The notes under the pieces: generated by a model
Database searches by the model: none
What the model was told of the DNA's origin: nothing
The model's input: only the letters and a program-made list of their open reading frames with translations
Program-made: the position numbers and the translations under genes
In this document: piece after piece, positions 1 through 12,377 of the stretch
How the letters are laid out: every line of letters begins with the position of its first letter
How positions within the stretch are numbered: the first letter of the stretch is position 1
Assembly (NCBI GenBank): GCA_946699065.1
Contig: CAMPDV010000041.1
Span: 62,001 to 126,000, forward strand
Length of the DNA stretch: 64,000 nucleotides
Direction of reading: 5' to 3'
From: Loxodes magnus
Taxonomy: Eukaryota > Ciliophora > Karyorelictea > Loxodida > Loxodidae

Positions 1-81
1 GGAGATAAAATGAAGATAGGATTGAAGGTAAATTATGAGATGTAAGAGGTAAGAAATGAAAGGAATAGTGTACAGACTTGA
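1..81 (+). other. Possible 3' tail of a truncated upstream gene
   Basis: The first frame from the window edge is open for 26 codons and ends at TGA (79-81). The stretch is purine-rich and carries Lys, Glu and Asn codons, as a coding tail might, but it is too short to recognise. The next gene begins 92 bases further on. It could equally be purine-rich spacer. Confidence 0.15.
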
Positions 82-173
82 AATGTAGAGAGTAAAGGCT
101 TCCATTATTTTATAATTAAATAAGCTTTAAAATTTAGTCTAAAAGTTAGAATTTTTTGTTAAACTATTAGAAA

Positions 174-1355
174 ATGCTGCTGAGTGCTAAATAAAGAGAA
201 GAACTTCACTTAGCAATTTATGATTATCTAAAATCTTAAAACTTTGTAAAATCGTCCTAAACTTTTTTCGAAGAACTAGGACTTAACGAAAACTAAATCA
301 TAACTCAGGGCATCTTGGAGAAAAGATGACTCACTGTCGTCAGGCAGGCTAAAAAAGTTCTAGAATTATAATAAAAAGTTGATCAACTGACAGAAGAACT
401 TTCTCATTGTGTTCCCACAAAGAAGTTTGCTACTGGCGAAAAATCAATTCTTCCTAAAACTCCAGAAAAATTCAATTTAATAGGTCATAGAAAATCAGTC
501 ACAAGTTTAGCTTTTCATCCTGTTTACAGCTGTGTAGCTTCTGGTAGTGAGGATGGGTCAATTCGATTATGGGATTATGAAAATGGATCCCATGAAAAAA
601 CTCTTAAGGGTCATACTGAAGCTGTTAATGAAATAGATTGGGAACCGAATTAAGGTGAAATCCTGGCTAGCTGTTCTGCAGATCTAACAATTAAATTGTG
701 AAATTTTTAGTAAAAAGAATGCATCAGAACTCTACATGGTCATGATCACAATATCAGCTCTGTGAAATTCTTGGCAACTGGAGATTTTTTATTAAGTTCA
801 TCAAGAGACAAAACAATAAAATTATGGGAAACAGCTACAGGATATAATGTTAAGACATACAATGGCCACGATGCATGGGTTCGTAAAATTACTATTCATC
901 CTAATGGATAAATTTTTGCAAGTGCAGGAAATGATTAAAAAATATTTATTTGGGGATTTGAAACAACAGAACCATCTAATATTTTAGATGCGCATGACAA
1001 TGTAATTGAATGCATCTAATGACTTCCAGTTGCTCCTGTAGAAAGAGAAACTGAGTTTTTAGCTTCTGGCTCTCGTGATTTATCTATTCGATTTTGGGAT
1101 ACAAGAACAGGAGAGCTTGTTTATAAAATATTGGAACATGATAATTGGGTTAGAGGCCTTTAAGTTCATTATGAAAAATACTTGTTATCTGTATCTGACG
1201 ACAAAACACTACGAGTATGGGATTTGACAACGGGCAAGAATTTAAAGAAAATAGAAGCTCATAATCATTTTGTTGTAGCTGTAGCAAGTAATAGGAGAGT
1301 TCCAATGATTGCGACAGGTTCTGTTGATATGACAGTTAAAATTTGGGTGTGTTGA
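174..1355 (+). CDS. LIS1: LIS1/PAFAH1B1-type WD40 protein, dynein regulator
   Basis: This is a 393-residue homologue of LIS1, the cytoplasmic dynein regulator (human protein about 410 residues). Read with TAA/TAG=Gln and TGA=Trp, it has a LisH motif near residues 7-37 ([15 protein letters not shown]), a short helical linker, then seven WD40 blades from about residue 95 to the end. Typical blade residues are present, including [16 protein letters not shown] strands and a C-terminal [15 protein letters not shown] codes Trp in KRWLTVV and IKLWNF, where LIS1 proteins have Trp. The ATG is the natural LisH start, and TGA at 1353-1355 falls two residues after the last conserved Trp. No intron is needed. 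In ciliates it would act with dynein on microtubules; that role is inferred from the family. Confidence 0.95.
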
Positions 1356-1751
1356 TGTAAATTTTTCAAACAATTTTTTACTTTCATTTTTATTAAATTC
1401 TTTAAACGCTTGAAACCAGCTATTACTATAATTTTACCTATTAATACTTAAACCTATATAAATGCTTTCTCAACCATCATCTACATAAAAATAAGCAAAA
1501 CTACCTCTTAACAACTAAAGACTCCCTATTTATTTGACTAAAGTGAGATTTTATAACTCTTCTAGCCAATTAATCTTAAACTTTGGTAAAGAAATAGAGA
1601 ATAATTACTTATCTCAATACTCCATAATTATAAGGAATGGATCAATAATAATAGTAGTAAGAAGCGTTTAAATGATGTAGCGATATTAAGAGAGTGAATT
1701 ATAAGGAATTAAAGATAAATTAAAAAGATTTACCATTTTAAAATCCTTAAA

Positions 1752-2210
1752 ATGGATATTAGAGAATCAGAAGAATTTATTAAGAGAAAAGCTGAATAAG
1801 ATCAAAGATAGTAATAAGAGGAGCTTTCATCTAAGCATATTCTAACAATTATGAATATGAGATAAAATGCCCTTGACGATTTGTATTCTTAAGTCTAGAT
1901 AGGATAATTTGGCTTCTAACTCGGATTTCTTACAGTGGGTATAATAGCTTGCACATTCTTGACATTAAAATAATAAATGAAGATAAGATTCCCTGTTTTC
2001 CAGAGAAGCTATCTTCCTCATGCAATAGTTTGCTTTACTTTGTATACAGCTGGCAGATCAGCTGAAATATACTATTACGAGAATTATGTAGCTCCTGAAA
2101 AATACAAAACCTTTAAAGACTTAGATATATATTGCACTGTCTTGAAAGAGAAAAAAAGTCAATCATTAAGCTATTCCTAGAAAATAAAAGCACTATTAGG
2201 GCTTGAATAA
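1752..2210 (+). CDS. Small two-TM membrane protein, probable TAA stop
   Basis: This frame gives a 152-residue protein that I do not recognise. Residues 1-50 are charged and helical (KRKAEQDQRQQQEELSSK). Two hydrophobic segments follow, about 57-75 (FGFQLGFLTVGIIACTFLTL) and 90-105. The C-terminal region is soluble and mixed-charge (YYYENYVAPEKYKTFKDLD). G-starting codons are about a quarter, as in known genes here, up to residue 152. After TAA at 2208-2210 the frame stays open to TGA at 2448-2450, but that tail is Phe/Tyr/Gln-rich with G-codons below background and looks like spacer. I therefore end the gene at TAA, which would be an exception to the TGA-only rule. Mitochondrial or ER location is possible but not shown. 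Confidence 0.55.
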
Positions 2211-2869
2211 ACATTTTAAATTATATCCTTTTAATTTTTCAGCTTTTACCTCTAATTTATCTATCAATAAGAACAGTCTATCTTATATCAAGCTTGTATA
2301 TTCCCTTATTCCTTTAACAAGTTTGTTTATTGCTAATAAGTACTTATTATGATAATTAAACTACCTACTTTTAAATTAAATTTTAGAACATTAATATATT
2401 AAAGGTTTAAAACTAAAAATATGCCTAAGTCACTATTTAAATAAGACTGAATAAAGACTTTAAGCATAGATAAATATTAAACTGGAAATTAGAAGCTAAT
2501 TAATTAACCAAATAGATGTAGAATAACAAAAGTATTAGTAAGCAATTGGTAATTACTTAATTAATATCTATTATAATGATTAACTAAGTGCAATTAAATG
2601 TAATCTAATAAGCCTAGTTAAGTAGTTGCCTTTAATAGGTCTATAATATTAGGGAAAGATATCTTAATTCCTTCTTTTCTATCTCATTATTTCACTTCTA
2701 ATCCTAATTAATTATTACACTATAAAAATTAGTTTGAATACTATAGAAGTATTGCAAAGTTAATATAGTATCATGTATTTATAGCTAAGTAGATAGTAGA
2801 AGTTAATGCTAGTGAGTTAGATAGTAATTAAAGATTTACTAAGTAAAGTAATTTTATAAGCTAATAAAA

Positions 2870-4444
2870 ATGAGTTAGCCATAAGAATTAATGCATTGTC
2901 CAGTTTGCTACTTAGTTTATAGTCAGGAAGTTGAACCGAGAATGCTGACATGTGGACATACAGTTTGCTTAAAATGTCTAGAAATAATGCTGAAAGATGA
3001 TTTAAAGTGTCCAGAAGATTAATAATCTCTTGCTTTTAAGGATATAAACAATTACCCTAAAAACTACTTGATTATGAAGAAAACTAGAATAATTGCTAGA
3101 AATTTGAGATAAGCAAATCATAATAAAACTAAGAGCTTAAATGACCAGGATTTCGTTTAAAATGATTTCCTAAAGTCTCTTAATAGCATAGTTATTGAGG
3201 GGGAAATAATCGGTAATGTATGCACTATTCACTGTTTATAAAAAACCTACTTCTGCTAGGAAGAAAATAAGTAAATCTGCTAGAGATGCTCACTTGATCA
3301 CTTGAATCACTCAGTCATAACTTGTCAAGAATATCAATAATAAATTAAATCAAAAATTACTTAAATTGAAGCTCTAAGTTAAAGCATTTCGACTAAAGAA
3401 AGCGAAACTTAAAATTCCATTAGTTAGCTTAGCAAAAGTCTAAGAGAGCATAAAATAAGATTAGAGCTAGAAGCTTAGAAATATTTCGAGTTCTTAAAAA
3501 ACTTTGTTATAGATGAAGAAAGGAAAATAAAGAGTTTAATACTGAACAACTAATATATAATTAAGGATAGGATTGTAAACTTAAAAAACTTCGATTTGGC
3601 TAAAGTATAGAACTGAAAAAACTAAGCTAATTCCTTGCTAGATAAATGAAAAATGTGTGTCACTGATTAGATTAACAAATTGGATTAAAGTTAGCCTTAG
3701 CATATTTTAGATTAGGGAAAGGCTATATAAGAGCTTTTGAAATAGCATGAGACTTAAATAAGATTTTGCTAGAATGATATCTAAAATTTCAGAAATTGTG
3801 TAAATTTTCCCTCGTAAGAATCATTGGCAAAGTCAATATAAATTAGGAATTTTAAATAGCTAGAACAGAATGCAGATCCTAGTTTGTAGAATGTTTTTAA
3901 TTAATTTAAGCAATTGTAGGAAATTTAAGAATTTCCTGATTTAGAAGTGCTTAGTCCAAATTTTCCAGGGTAGAGAAAATTAAGTGATAATAATTAACTA
4001 CCAACTTAATAAGATTTAAATGTGATTAATTAAGAAGGAAGCAATAAGCAGCTTATACAGCTATAAAAGTGTTCCATTTAAGAATTTATTACTCTTAAAC
4101 GCTCTAACTCAGGTAAAAACTTAGAAAATGATAAGCTAGAAGAGTTCAAAAATTTAATATCTAATTAAATAAGCCAAACTCCAACCATCCAGCCAAAATC
4201 TTTTGAAAAAGATTCAGTGAAGCAAAAGATTAATTTATCAATGAACAAAAACCCAGATTAAGCTTAGACAAATAAACCTGTAAAATAGCAATCTAATACA
4301 TCAAGTATGCTTAGATTAAGAAAGCCAGGAATGACCGCAAAATTATTAGATATAGAAAAAAATGTTAAAAATAAGGGAAAAGGTATAATTAACCAAAGCG
4401 AAACTACTAAAAGGTCCAATTATGTATTATTGAAGCAATAATGA
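2870..4444 (+). CDS. RING/B-box coiled-coil protein (TRIM-like)
   Basis: The gene encodes 524 residues. An N-terminal RING finger has Cys10, Cys13, Cys28, His30, Cys33, Cys36 and Cys48 (HCPVCYLVY...LTCGHTVCLKC). A B-box-like Cys/His cluster follows near 115-150 (CTIHCLQKTYFC, CQRCSLDHLNHS). A long helical region lies around 160-360 and a polar tail after it. RING plus B-box plus coiled coil is the tripartite arrangement of TRIM-type E3 ubiquitin ligases, so ubiquitin ligase activity is likely, though the substrate is unknown. TGA is read as Trp in VQNWKNQ and DKWKMC. The last sense codon is TAA directly before TGA 4442-4444, so the true terminator could be either codon. No PRY/SPRY domain is seen. 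Confidence 0.8.
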
Positions 4445-4653
4445 AAACTCTTTATCAGCATAATTAGTATTTTATTTTACTTTTCATACTTTAAAATTCT
4501 AATTAAATTAGAGTTGAAAGTATATAATGGTATCCCTCTAAATAAGTAATTAGAATTTCATATGATAAACCAGTTTGCTATAAATAAAAGTAAAAGGTAA
4601 GAGTAAAGATTATAGCATACTAATAGTATAATAAAATAAGCTAATATAAATAA

Positions 4654-5714
4654 TTAAGTTTCCTCCAAAGTTTTTATCATGAAATCCTTTAACTTTTACA
4701 TCTCTTAATGATCTTAAATTTCTGCAAGTATAGATACTTACCTTAATCAAACTGAAAGGCGCTTATTATTTCATTAAAACTTTATGCATTTTCACTAATA
4801 TACTTAGTAATCATTTTATTTTACTTGTAACTATACTTGAAGTAGTAGTAAAGTAACTTAAAGCAGCAATACTTAACTTGCTTCTTTTCTGAAAGCATAA
4901 GGTTTTCTAAAATCAATAGGAAGTCTTTGAAGTTCCTTAGTAATATTTACCCTACATCAAAATGCTGCTATATTAACTCAACGAAGTATTGAAATATAAT
5001 AAGCTTTACTTAATAATTTACTCCACTAACTAGTTCCTTCAAAATTTTCAAAGTTTCTACAGCGTTCTCGTTCAAAAAAACTTTTAAGAAAGGAAACTAA
5101 AACTAAGCTAGAATATCAATTAAAGACTACAAAGAGTCAATATTAATATCAGGTGTATTTTAACGGATGTATTAGTCTAAAGCAGCGATATTCTACATAG
5201 TACATACTATTTCATGAATTTCCTTTATTTTTACCAGATCTCTTAGCAAAGGTCCTAATATTTTGTAATTTGATTGCTGTTAATAGCAGTGTAGACATAT
5301 GTCTAAAAGTTCCTTATTGTTAATAAATATTAGCTTCATTTTTTCGTTCTAGTCTTTAGATAGCATAATACATAATACTTATATCAGAAGACCTTATAAT
5401 TCATAGGAAAATAAGTTAAGTTAAATTATAACTTCATGATATACTTCATCTTACGCTATAGTATCTATGATTTTCTATTAGGCATGACTATGTTTATGCT
5501 TCCCTTCCATTACATTATACATAAGAATTGAATATTTTTAGCACTGATTAAGTAGAACCTACGTAAACTCAAAGTTATTTTAATAGCAGTATAAATAATT
5601 TCTAATTTCATAGCAAAACCTATAAGCTAAATCTACAGCACTTTTATTTCTTTAGAAAGCTCCACTATTATACAACTACTTGCTAAGCTATTTAGAGCTA
5701 TTTAATTCTGTCAT
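4654..5714 (-). CDS. MO25/CAB39-like armadillo scaffold protein
   Basis: About 346 residues in two exons (4742-5714, 4654-4721). The protein is all-helical and resembles MO25/CAB39, the scaffold that activates STE20/LKB1-type and NDR kinases. Matching blocks are ILGPLLRDLVK (family LNCGIMLREC region), SLIDILAQF, and SEKKQVKYCCFKLLYYYFKYS followed by MITKYISE, which parallels the MO25 segment ending IMTKYIS. The C-terminus FQFDQEIQDHQEMQKLKD matches the family's last helix only after removing a 20-nt intron. The start ATG at 5714 begins a run of coding-like residues. The spliced frame meets TAA at 4654-4656; the next in-frame TGA is at 4558-4560 after a hydrophobic spacer-like stretch. Similarity is moderate, so the assignment to MO25 is likely but not certain. 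Confidence 0.65.
4722..4741 (-). other. Intron, 20 nt (MO25-like gene)
   Basis: On the minus strand it begins GTAAGTATC and ends TTGCAG. Removing it changes the C-terminus from an unconserved Lys/Arg-rich tail to the acidic helix expected of MO25 proteins. Confidence 0.6.
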
Positions 5715-6206
5715 TTTTACTTTAACTGTCTAAACTTATTTTTAAAATTGGATTTCTAGATAGTTTATTTAATTAAGTATTATAGATATTGAAAAGTGAT
5801 TTAATACCAATCTATATTGAATAATTTTGCTTAATCAAGAAGCATTTCTTCTATTCTTAGACTAATAAATAATATCCTACATATTTTCCGAATATCACTT
5901 AGCATGATAGATTATTTTTATAATACCATTAAGCATTATAATGATATTATGCCTATAAACAGATACTTAAAATAGTAAGTAACATAAATATAAAAGCTAT
6001 CTTTATTTTATTTACCTACACTTCTAACAGCTAATTACGAAAGCTACATAAAATTCGTTTTCGTTTATTGAAACTAATAAAAATAGCAAATTTTAAATTT
6101 AAGTATATAATTTTATATATTGAAAGAAAGGGTAAGTTTAAATATTAAAATAGAATAAATAAAAATGTTAGAATTTAACACTATGGACATATTTTTTTTT
6201 ATTCTT

Positions 6207-6776
6207 CTAAATCAAATTTTTTATTTTTTCTTTATCTTCTAAACTTATTTCTATCATTTTGCTATTTCTTCTCTTCCTATCGTAATCTTCTTCTTCTTCT
6301 TCTCCTTTTTTCTCACTGTAAGCAGTTCTACTTCTTTCGAAATTTTGCTATTTTTCCTTTATGGTTCTACTTAAAGCAATTAAGTTATTGCTTCCAACAT
6401 TCTAAATTTAGTTACCATAAGCGCTGTCTGTAGACGAAGTAGAAAGATCACTGAACTAATAAGTCTTTTTTTAGTTCGCTATTAGATTATTTTCATATGA
6501 ATGCTGAATAGTCTTTCTATCGCATTAATCAGCTTATTTCTCATGATCTTCTTCATAATCTTTAATACCATCTTCTTCACAGACTGGCTTTTAATAGCGT
6601 ACTTAACTTGTTCTACACTCAATAAGATATTCGCGATTAAGCAAAATCAACCCAACTAGGTTAAAAGATTAAGCTGTTAAAATAAAAGCATCAATTAATG
6701 CTTCCATAAAATTACAGCGGCAGTAAGCAATATCTTCTTACTATAACAGACTAAACTTTTTTATGGCTGTTTTCAT
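6207..6776 (-). CDS. Hypothetical acidic protein
   Basis: About 189 residues on the minus strand, not recognised. It opens with a Cys-containing helical segment (DIAYCRCNFMEALIDAF) with a short hydrophobic stretch, then CRTSQV and a strongly acidic part (EEDGIKDYEEDHEKQAD). A Ser/Thr-rich middle (FSDLSTSSTDSAYG) leads to a Glu/Lys-rich end containing KKGEEEEEDYDRKRR. Composition is clearly coding. Start may be ATG 6776 or an in-frame ATG six codons upstream at 6794. The end is uncertain: TAG 6207-6209 comes first, TAA follows at 6168-6170, and no in-frame TGA appears until about 5895. This is one of the genes suggesting that TAA/TAG sometimes terminate. Confidence 0.5.
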
Positions 6777-7517
6777 TTATATTATAGTAAGCATTTTTAA
6801 TTAACTCAAATAGAACTATTCGAAAAACTATATCAGTTAGTTTCTAAACCTATTATATTCTTTCTTAACTAAAATACTAATAAAAGCTTTCTTTTTCTAA
6901 AATAGAACTAAAACTGGTAAAACGCACTTAGTATATAACAACTGGCACTTTTAGTTATTACTGAAGTCTAGCATTTTTACTAATTTTAATCATTTTAGTA
7001 CCTTTGATAGGTTTGATTTAATATTAGGGATATTAAGACACTATAACTATGTTGTTATAGATATGTTATATAATATTATTAGCCAGCATATAAATAAAGC
7101 TATTCATATCCCTAGAAATATTCTAATATAATAGAAAAGCATATTCAAATAGCTATTTTAAGCTACTTTTTATATTAAACCTATAGTAAAATTGTAGTGG
7201 TTAAAGGTTAGACTCTAAGTGTTATTACCTAATAGAAGGGAAAAGTGGATCAAGTGCATTTTACTTAGTTTGTTTTTCTTCGGTAGATAATAGCTTTATT
7301 AGTAATTTCTAGTTTATTTGAAAAGGTTTATTTACTTATCTAGATTTAATAGCTACCTTAATAATAAGGAATATATTGATGAGTTATGATATAAGACAAA
7401 TATAAAGTCTATAGAGTAGAAAGATATAAATATAAGTAGTTTCAGAGCTAGTAATTAATTTGAAAGGCTATATAAACTAAATTATTTTAATTTAACTAGG
7501 AATTAAAGAATTTTTAA

Positions 7518-10500
7518 ATGGAATATTACACTGAATTAGACCAATGCGAAGAACAGCAAATTTGAAGTAAGTTGGACTAAGAACTTGATTAACTGTCTTT
7601 TAATGAGGATGAAAGTAACTCTTTTGAGGATGTTCCAGTAGAAGAGAAAGTGAAACTTCCTGAAATAAATAGTGTTTAATAGTCTTTCTCAATAAGAGAT
7701 TCTTAAGTATGAAAATAGTATATAGAAGCAAGCAGAAATTTTCAAGATAACTGTAACGCTAGACTTGAAAATATAACTAAGCAGAGCTTAAATGAACTTA
7801 ACACATACATTTAAGATTTAAACTTACCTTCTATAGCTATCAACTAGGGAGTAGGAATGAAAATAATTAACGAGTAGTCATCTGATGAATCCTTTGAAGA
7901 AGTTCATCTTCCTAAGATATAATAGAAAAAGCAGGTAGAATTGTTTGATTAAGCATAAGAAAACTAAAATTAACTAGAAACTTCTGAAAATTCAGTTTTT
8001 GAAGACTTATCAGAATAATAATTAAACGAGCAATACTAAAACATCTAGGACTTTGTTAAGGATTCATTAAAAGAAGAAATGTAAGTAAAGCTGCAATAAG
8101 AAATAGATTAGCAAGTAAATGAAGAACAGTAAAAGTTACAAAACTGAATAGTTTAGTAACAGGAAAAATAGTAGTAGTAGTAAGAATGCTTCTGAATGGA
8201 GCAAGAAGATTAGTTATCTTAAATGTTTAGAGAGGAATACTTTGCTAATAAGTTTGACAGAATCTATGAGTAAATTCCAGATGTTTCAGTCTTAGAACTG
8301 GTTGATAGAATTTAAATTCCTGATCTTGATATTTTTTATAGCCAGGATTTAAATTAGCTTTAGTAAGAACCCAATATAACCGATCTTATAGAAGGAACTT
8401 TATACTTTGAAATTCCTTCTCTTCCTCAGCTTCCTAGTCTTCCTTTAATTTAGCAGTTTGAGACAAAAATAAAAAAAATAGTAGTAGATGAAGATTTTAA
8501 GTTCCAAGATAAAGACTCTTTATCTTAATTAGACAAACAAAAGGAGCAAAGATATCCAATTTAAATCTAGCTTATACCATTTCAAATGAACTTCTCCCTC
8601 AATTTCCCTATAACATACGAAATAAATAAGTAGTCTAATCTATAAAGAGCTTATTAAGTCTTTCAGAAGACTTCATCAAGAATAGAACCTATTGAGATCT
8701 AATAGCTCAATACTTCACAGTTTTAAAATTAGATGGAGATACCTCAATAAGAGCATGATATTTCATTAGATAATTTTATTTAAGGAAACGAAACTTAATT
8801 AAAGCTTTAAATGGAAAACATATCCCATATAGGAGGTCTTCAAAGGACGCCTAATTTATACGATTTAAACCTTTCAATGAACAAAATTAATAAGATAGAT
8901 AATATTTAGTTCGCAACCAACCTCAAATCTCTAGATCTAAGTCAAAACCAAATAATTAGCTTACCTAATTTGAACTTACTAAACTTAACATACTTAAATC
9001 TGGATTTGAACTAGTTACAGTCTTTATAAGGGCTATAGAACTGTATTAATTTGGAGAATTTAAGTGTTAAAAATAATAAGATTAAGTAACTTGAAGGTTT
9101 AGAGCACAATTAAAAGATAACCAAACTTAACTTATACAGGAACTAGATTAACTATATAGATGCTTAAACAATCAAAGCCTTACAATCACTTTAGCATATA
9201 GATTTAGGAAGGAATTAGATTTCAGCTATAGAAGTACTGGAGAATAATTTGCCTATTCTAAGCACGTTGGTTCTATATCACAACTAAATATCTGAAATAC
9301 CTATTTTAAGATTTCCTTTACTGAAGGAACTGTGAATAAATGGGAATAACATAAGAAACCTAAGAGGCTTCTAATACTGTCCTTTATTGTAAGTTCTTCA
9401 TTGTGAAGATAATAAAATAAACACAGTAGAAACTATAAGAAGCCCTCTGCTAGCAGAGTTCTTTATTTCTTTCAACGCTATATAGGAATTTCATTACCTA
9501 ATTAAAAGTATGGAAATGTGCAGGGAATCTGTAACTCATTTCTCCTTTAACAATAATTAACTGGTAGAAAACTTACCTTTGCATTTATAAGAAGAATGCT
9601 AAGGGTTCTTTATTAGTATAATAAAGTAATACTTACCCTTTTTAAAAGAGCTTAATAACTAAACTGTCCATAAAATATCCAAACATGAAACTAAAAGCTT
9701 CTCTAATTTAAACGTTCAGGACTAAAGATTGATAGACCTTTGAAAGAGGTAGTTGTATGAATAATAATTAAGACTTCACGCTTAAAAGTAACTAAGATGG
9801 TTTAAGCATCTTAAGGTTTTAATTCCAACTGATACTAAAAATGTACTTCAATGATGCGAAAATTTAGCAATTGAGCATCACAATAGTTAGTTTCATGGAA
9901 TTCAAAGGAACTAAATAGAAAAAATAAGAGTTTAGAGCTTTAATAAATTCATCACTTTTGAAAAATCAGTCAAAATAATTTGGAGCAACTGACTAAAATA
10001 CAAGTACTTAAGAAAGCAGTAAATAGAAAAACTAAGTCATGAGAAGAGATAACTTAGTGCAGTTTTATTAATTTAACGCTTTTATAGAAAGCATCTAAGC
10101 AAGCAGGTTAACAATTTCTAGTAAATATAATTAAAAGTAGCTAAAATCCAAGCTGTTTGGAAAGGATATATTCTACGTAAGAAAATAAGAGAAGGGCTTA
10201 AAAACATTCATATGGATAGTGATTTAGAAGACTTTTAGGAAATAGACATAGATAAATTTTTAGGAAAGCCTTCTGATATTTTTGATAAAGGACTGGAGTT
10301 TCCAAATGAAATAAATTTATAAATTGAGCAAATGTTCAATTAGTAAACTATAATCCAGCCTCAATTAATTTAGCAGCATAACTAATCTAATTTTGATATT
10401 GAGAAGTTTAGATAATCAGTTGCTATTATATCATAGCAAAATAAATTTACTGGAAAGGAGCAAGTTTCTTAGAGCTAAAAATACAATATTAATAGGCCTT

Positions 10501-11075
10501 TATCAGAACAAAACTAACCAAAGAACCCTAATGAGCTTTCTAAAAAAGAAGATAGAAAAGTTCAAGAAATTGAAGGTTGGGGTTTTCAAAGACAGGATGT
10601 AGCTCTTGCCTTTAGAGAAAGGTTTAGAAAATTATAGAAGAAGAAAGTAGTTCAATTAAACGCAGATCAAAGGTTATAGAAATTTAGAAAATTTGCTTGA
10701 GCATAAGAAACTAAGTAATGTATTTTAAAATTAGAGTTTAAATTCAGTTAATAATTCACTTCTTAAACTAAGCTTAGTCTAAATACTCTGCTTAGGATAT
10801 TTAAGCAATAAAATTTATAAATAGATTTAGAGGAAATACTTATCTATCAATCGAAGAAGGAAATGGAACCTTCTTTCGAATAAAGCAATTATAAAACATA
10901 ATTAGCTTCAAAAGTCTAAGATATTGATTTCAAAGAACCGTAAAGTTAAATATAATGGGATGATAAAGAAGTAGTTTAATTAATTAAATGCGTAGAGTGT
11001 TTTAAAGATAATTAAATAGTTATTAAACTTATAAAATCTAATCGTTTCAAAAACTATCAAAAAAATCAACGTTGA
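7518..11075 (+). CDS. Leucine-rich repeat and IQ-domain protein (LRRIQ1-like)
   Basis: This is the longest uninterrupted reading frame, 1185 residues. Residues 1-400 are acidic and Gln-rich. Leucine-rich repeats of the SDS22 type run from about 435 to 640 (LYDLNLSMNKINKI, KSLDLSQNQIISL, TKLNLYRNQINYI). Tandem IQ motifs lie around 845-895 (VLLIQRFYRKH, KIQAVWKGYILRKK), which should bind calmodulin; a calmodulin gene lies at 60371. Near residue 1020 there is GWGFQRQDVALAFRERFRKL, like the WGF block of animal LRRIQ1. TGA is Trp at several sites, including RKFAWAQE close to the end; the frame closes at TGA 11073-11075. LRRIQ1 relatives are mostly found in ciliated eukaryotes, so a ciliary role is inferred. 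Confidence 0.85.
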
Positions 11076-11094
11076 TAGTCTAAAGGTTATAATA

Positions 11095-12228
11095 ATGAAA
11101 ACACTAAGAGGATTGCTTTTTGCTATTTTGCTAATTTCAGCTCAACAATATACATTTAAACATAGCTCAACTTTACTTTAATACACTGATGTCTCACCTT
11201 TAATTAATAGAGAATTTGATGAAGTTGAAACTGATTTAAGTTATTCTGAAGGATGGAGAAATTTCAATCGTCATTAATATCTCATTATTACTTCTTCTGA
11301 TGCTTGGGGTGGAAGAGTAACATGAATTCCATTAGCAGAACCCTTATATTCTTAGGTTATTCTAATGGGACTTCAAAATCCTAGAGGAATTTGCGTAGAC
11401 AAAGAAAGGAAGTTTATGTATGTTGTAGATGAGGGCTACGAAGGATCTCCTGGCTACGTCTATTAATATTTAGTAGATTATGGAGAAGGTTACTTCTTTG
11501 TCCAAAACAGAGATTATACAGTCGTTTATGTGGGTGATACTCCTTAAGATTGCTTTGTGGATATTACTGGAGATGTTTACATTACGGATAGTTTCCATGA
11601 TATTACAAAGAAGGGAAAAATCTACATGCTAAAACTAGAGTCAATCGTAAAAGGAGAAATAAATCCTAGCATAGTTCTAGATGAAGTTACTAGTCCTTCA
11701 GGCTTACATATTGAAGAAGGTATAATATATTTTGCTTGCCTGTAAGGTTTATATGCTATTTAAGAAGGCGTTGTTGAAAAAATAAGTATATAAGGAACAA
11801 AGGGTAAGTTCGTGTGAAAAGGACATCGTTGGATATTTTGAACCTCAAATGATCGCTATTTAAGAGCATATGATTTAATTGAAAAAGCCAATTATTTAGT
11901 TTCAAATAGATTTAATGAAGCTCGAGGAGGCTGCTCATGTGGATATTCTGAAGAAATCTGAGAACCAGAAAATAGCACTACATCTCAATCTCAAATGTTT
12001 CTATAGACAAATTATTCTGATTACGAAGATCTGTATATTGCTGATGAAGAGAGTCACAGAATAGGAATTATAAGAATTTAGAATGGTAGCGAAGAAGAAT
12101 GGCCTCAAAACATGGAGGAATTCTATTTATATATCACTAATCCTATAGGAATGGAATGCATAGAAACTCCTATTGCATTTGGAGGAATTTTAAAGTTTAT
12201 GGCAATTGCAATGATTTTAATATTCTAA
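11095..12228 (+). CDS. Secreted or surface beta-propeller-like protein
   Basis: 377 residues with a clear signal peptide (MKTLRGLLFAILLISA). The body has repeated strands such as NPRGICVDKERKFMYVVD, DCFVDITGDVYITDS, SPSGLHIEEGIIYFACL and YEDLYIADEESHRIGIIRI, in the style of NHL/SMP-30 propellers. Only 19 bases separate it from the LRR/IQ gene. The C-terminus is a hydrophobic segment (LKFMAIAMILIF) directly followed by TAA at 12226-12228, as expected of a GPI-anchor signal or short tail anchor. If TAA were Gln here, the frame would run to TGA 12754 and cross more than 370 bases of the convergent kelch gene, which is implausible. TGA codes Trp in RVTWIPL and IWEPEN. The ligand or reaction is unknown. 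Confidence 0.7.
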
Positions 12229-12377
12229 CTGTTTTAAATAATTCTGTTATAATTTAATTATAAGCTTTAAATATTTAATTTTTAATGTACTTAAAGCCTA
12301 TTTTTATATTATGCTACAAAATTAGAGATACATAGTAAATATTAATTTTATAAGTATAATCCTATAGCAAAATATTT

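Noticed and set aside
2211..2450. Continuation of the two-TM protein to TGA 2448-2450
   Set aside because: The extra 80 residues are Phe/Tyr/Gln-rich with very few G-codons and look like translated spacer.
174..12229. Reading the genes as pseudogenes full of stops
   Set aside because: Conserved domains continue precisely through TAA, TAG and TGA at Gln and Trp positions, so recoding explains them.
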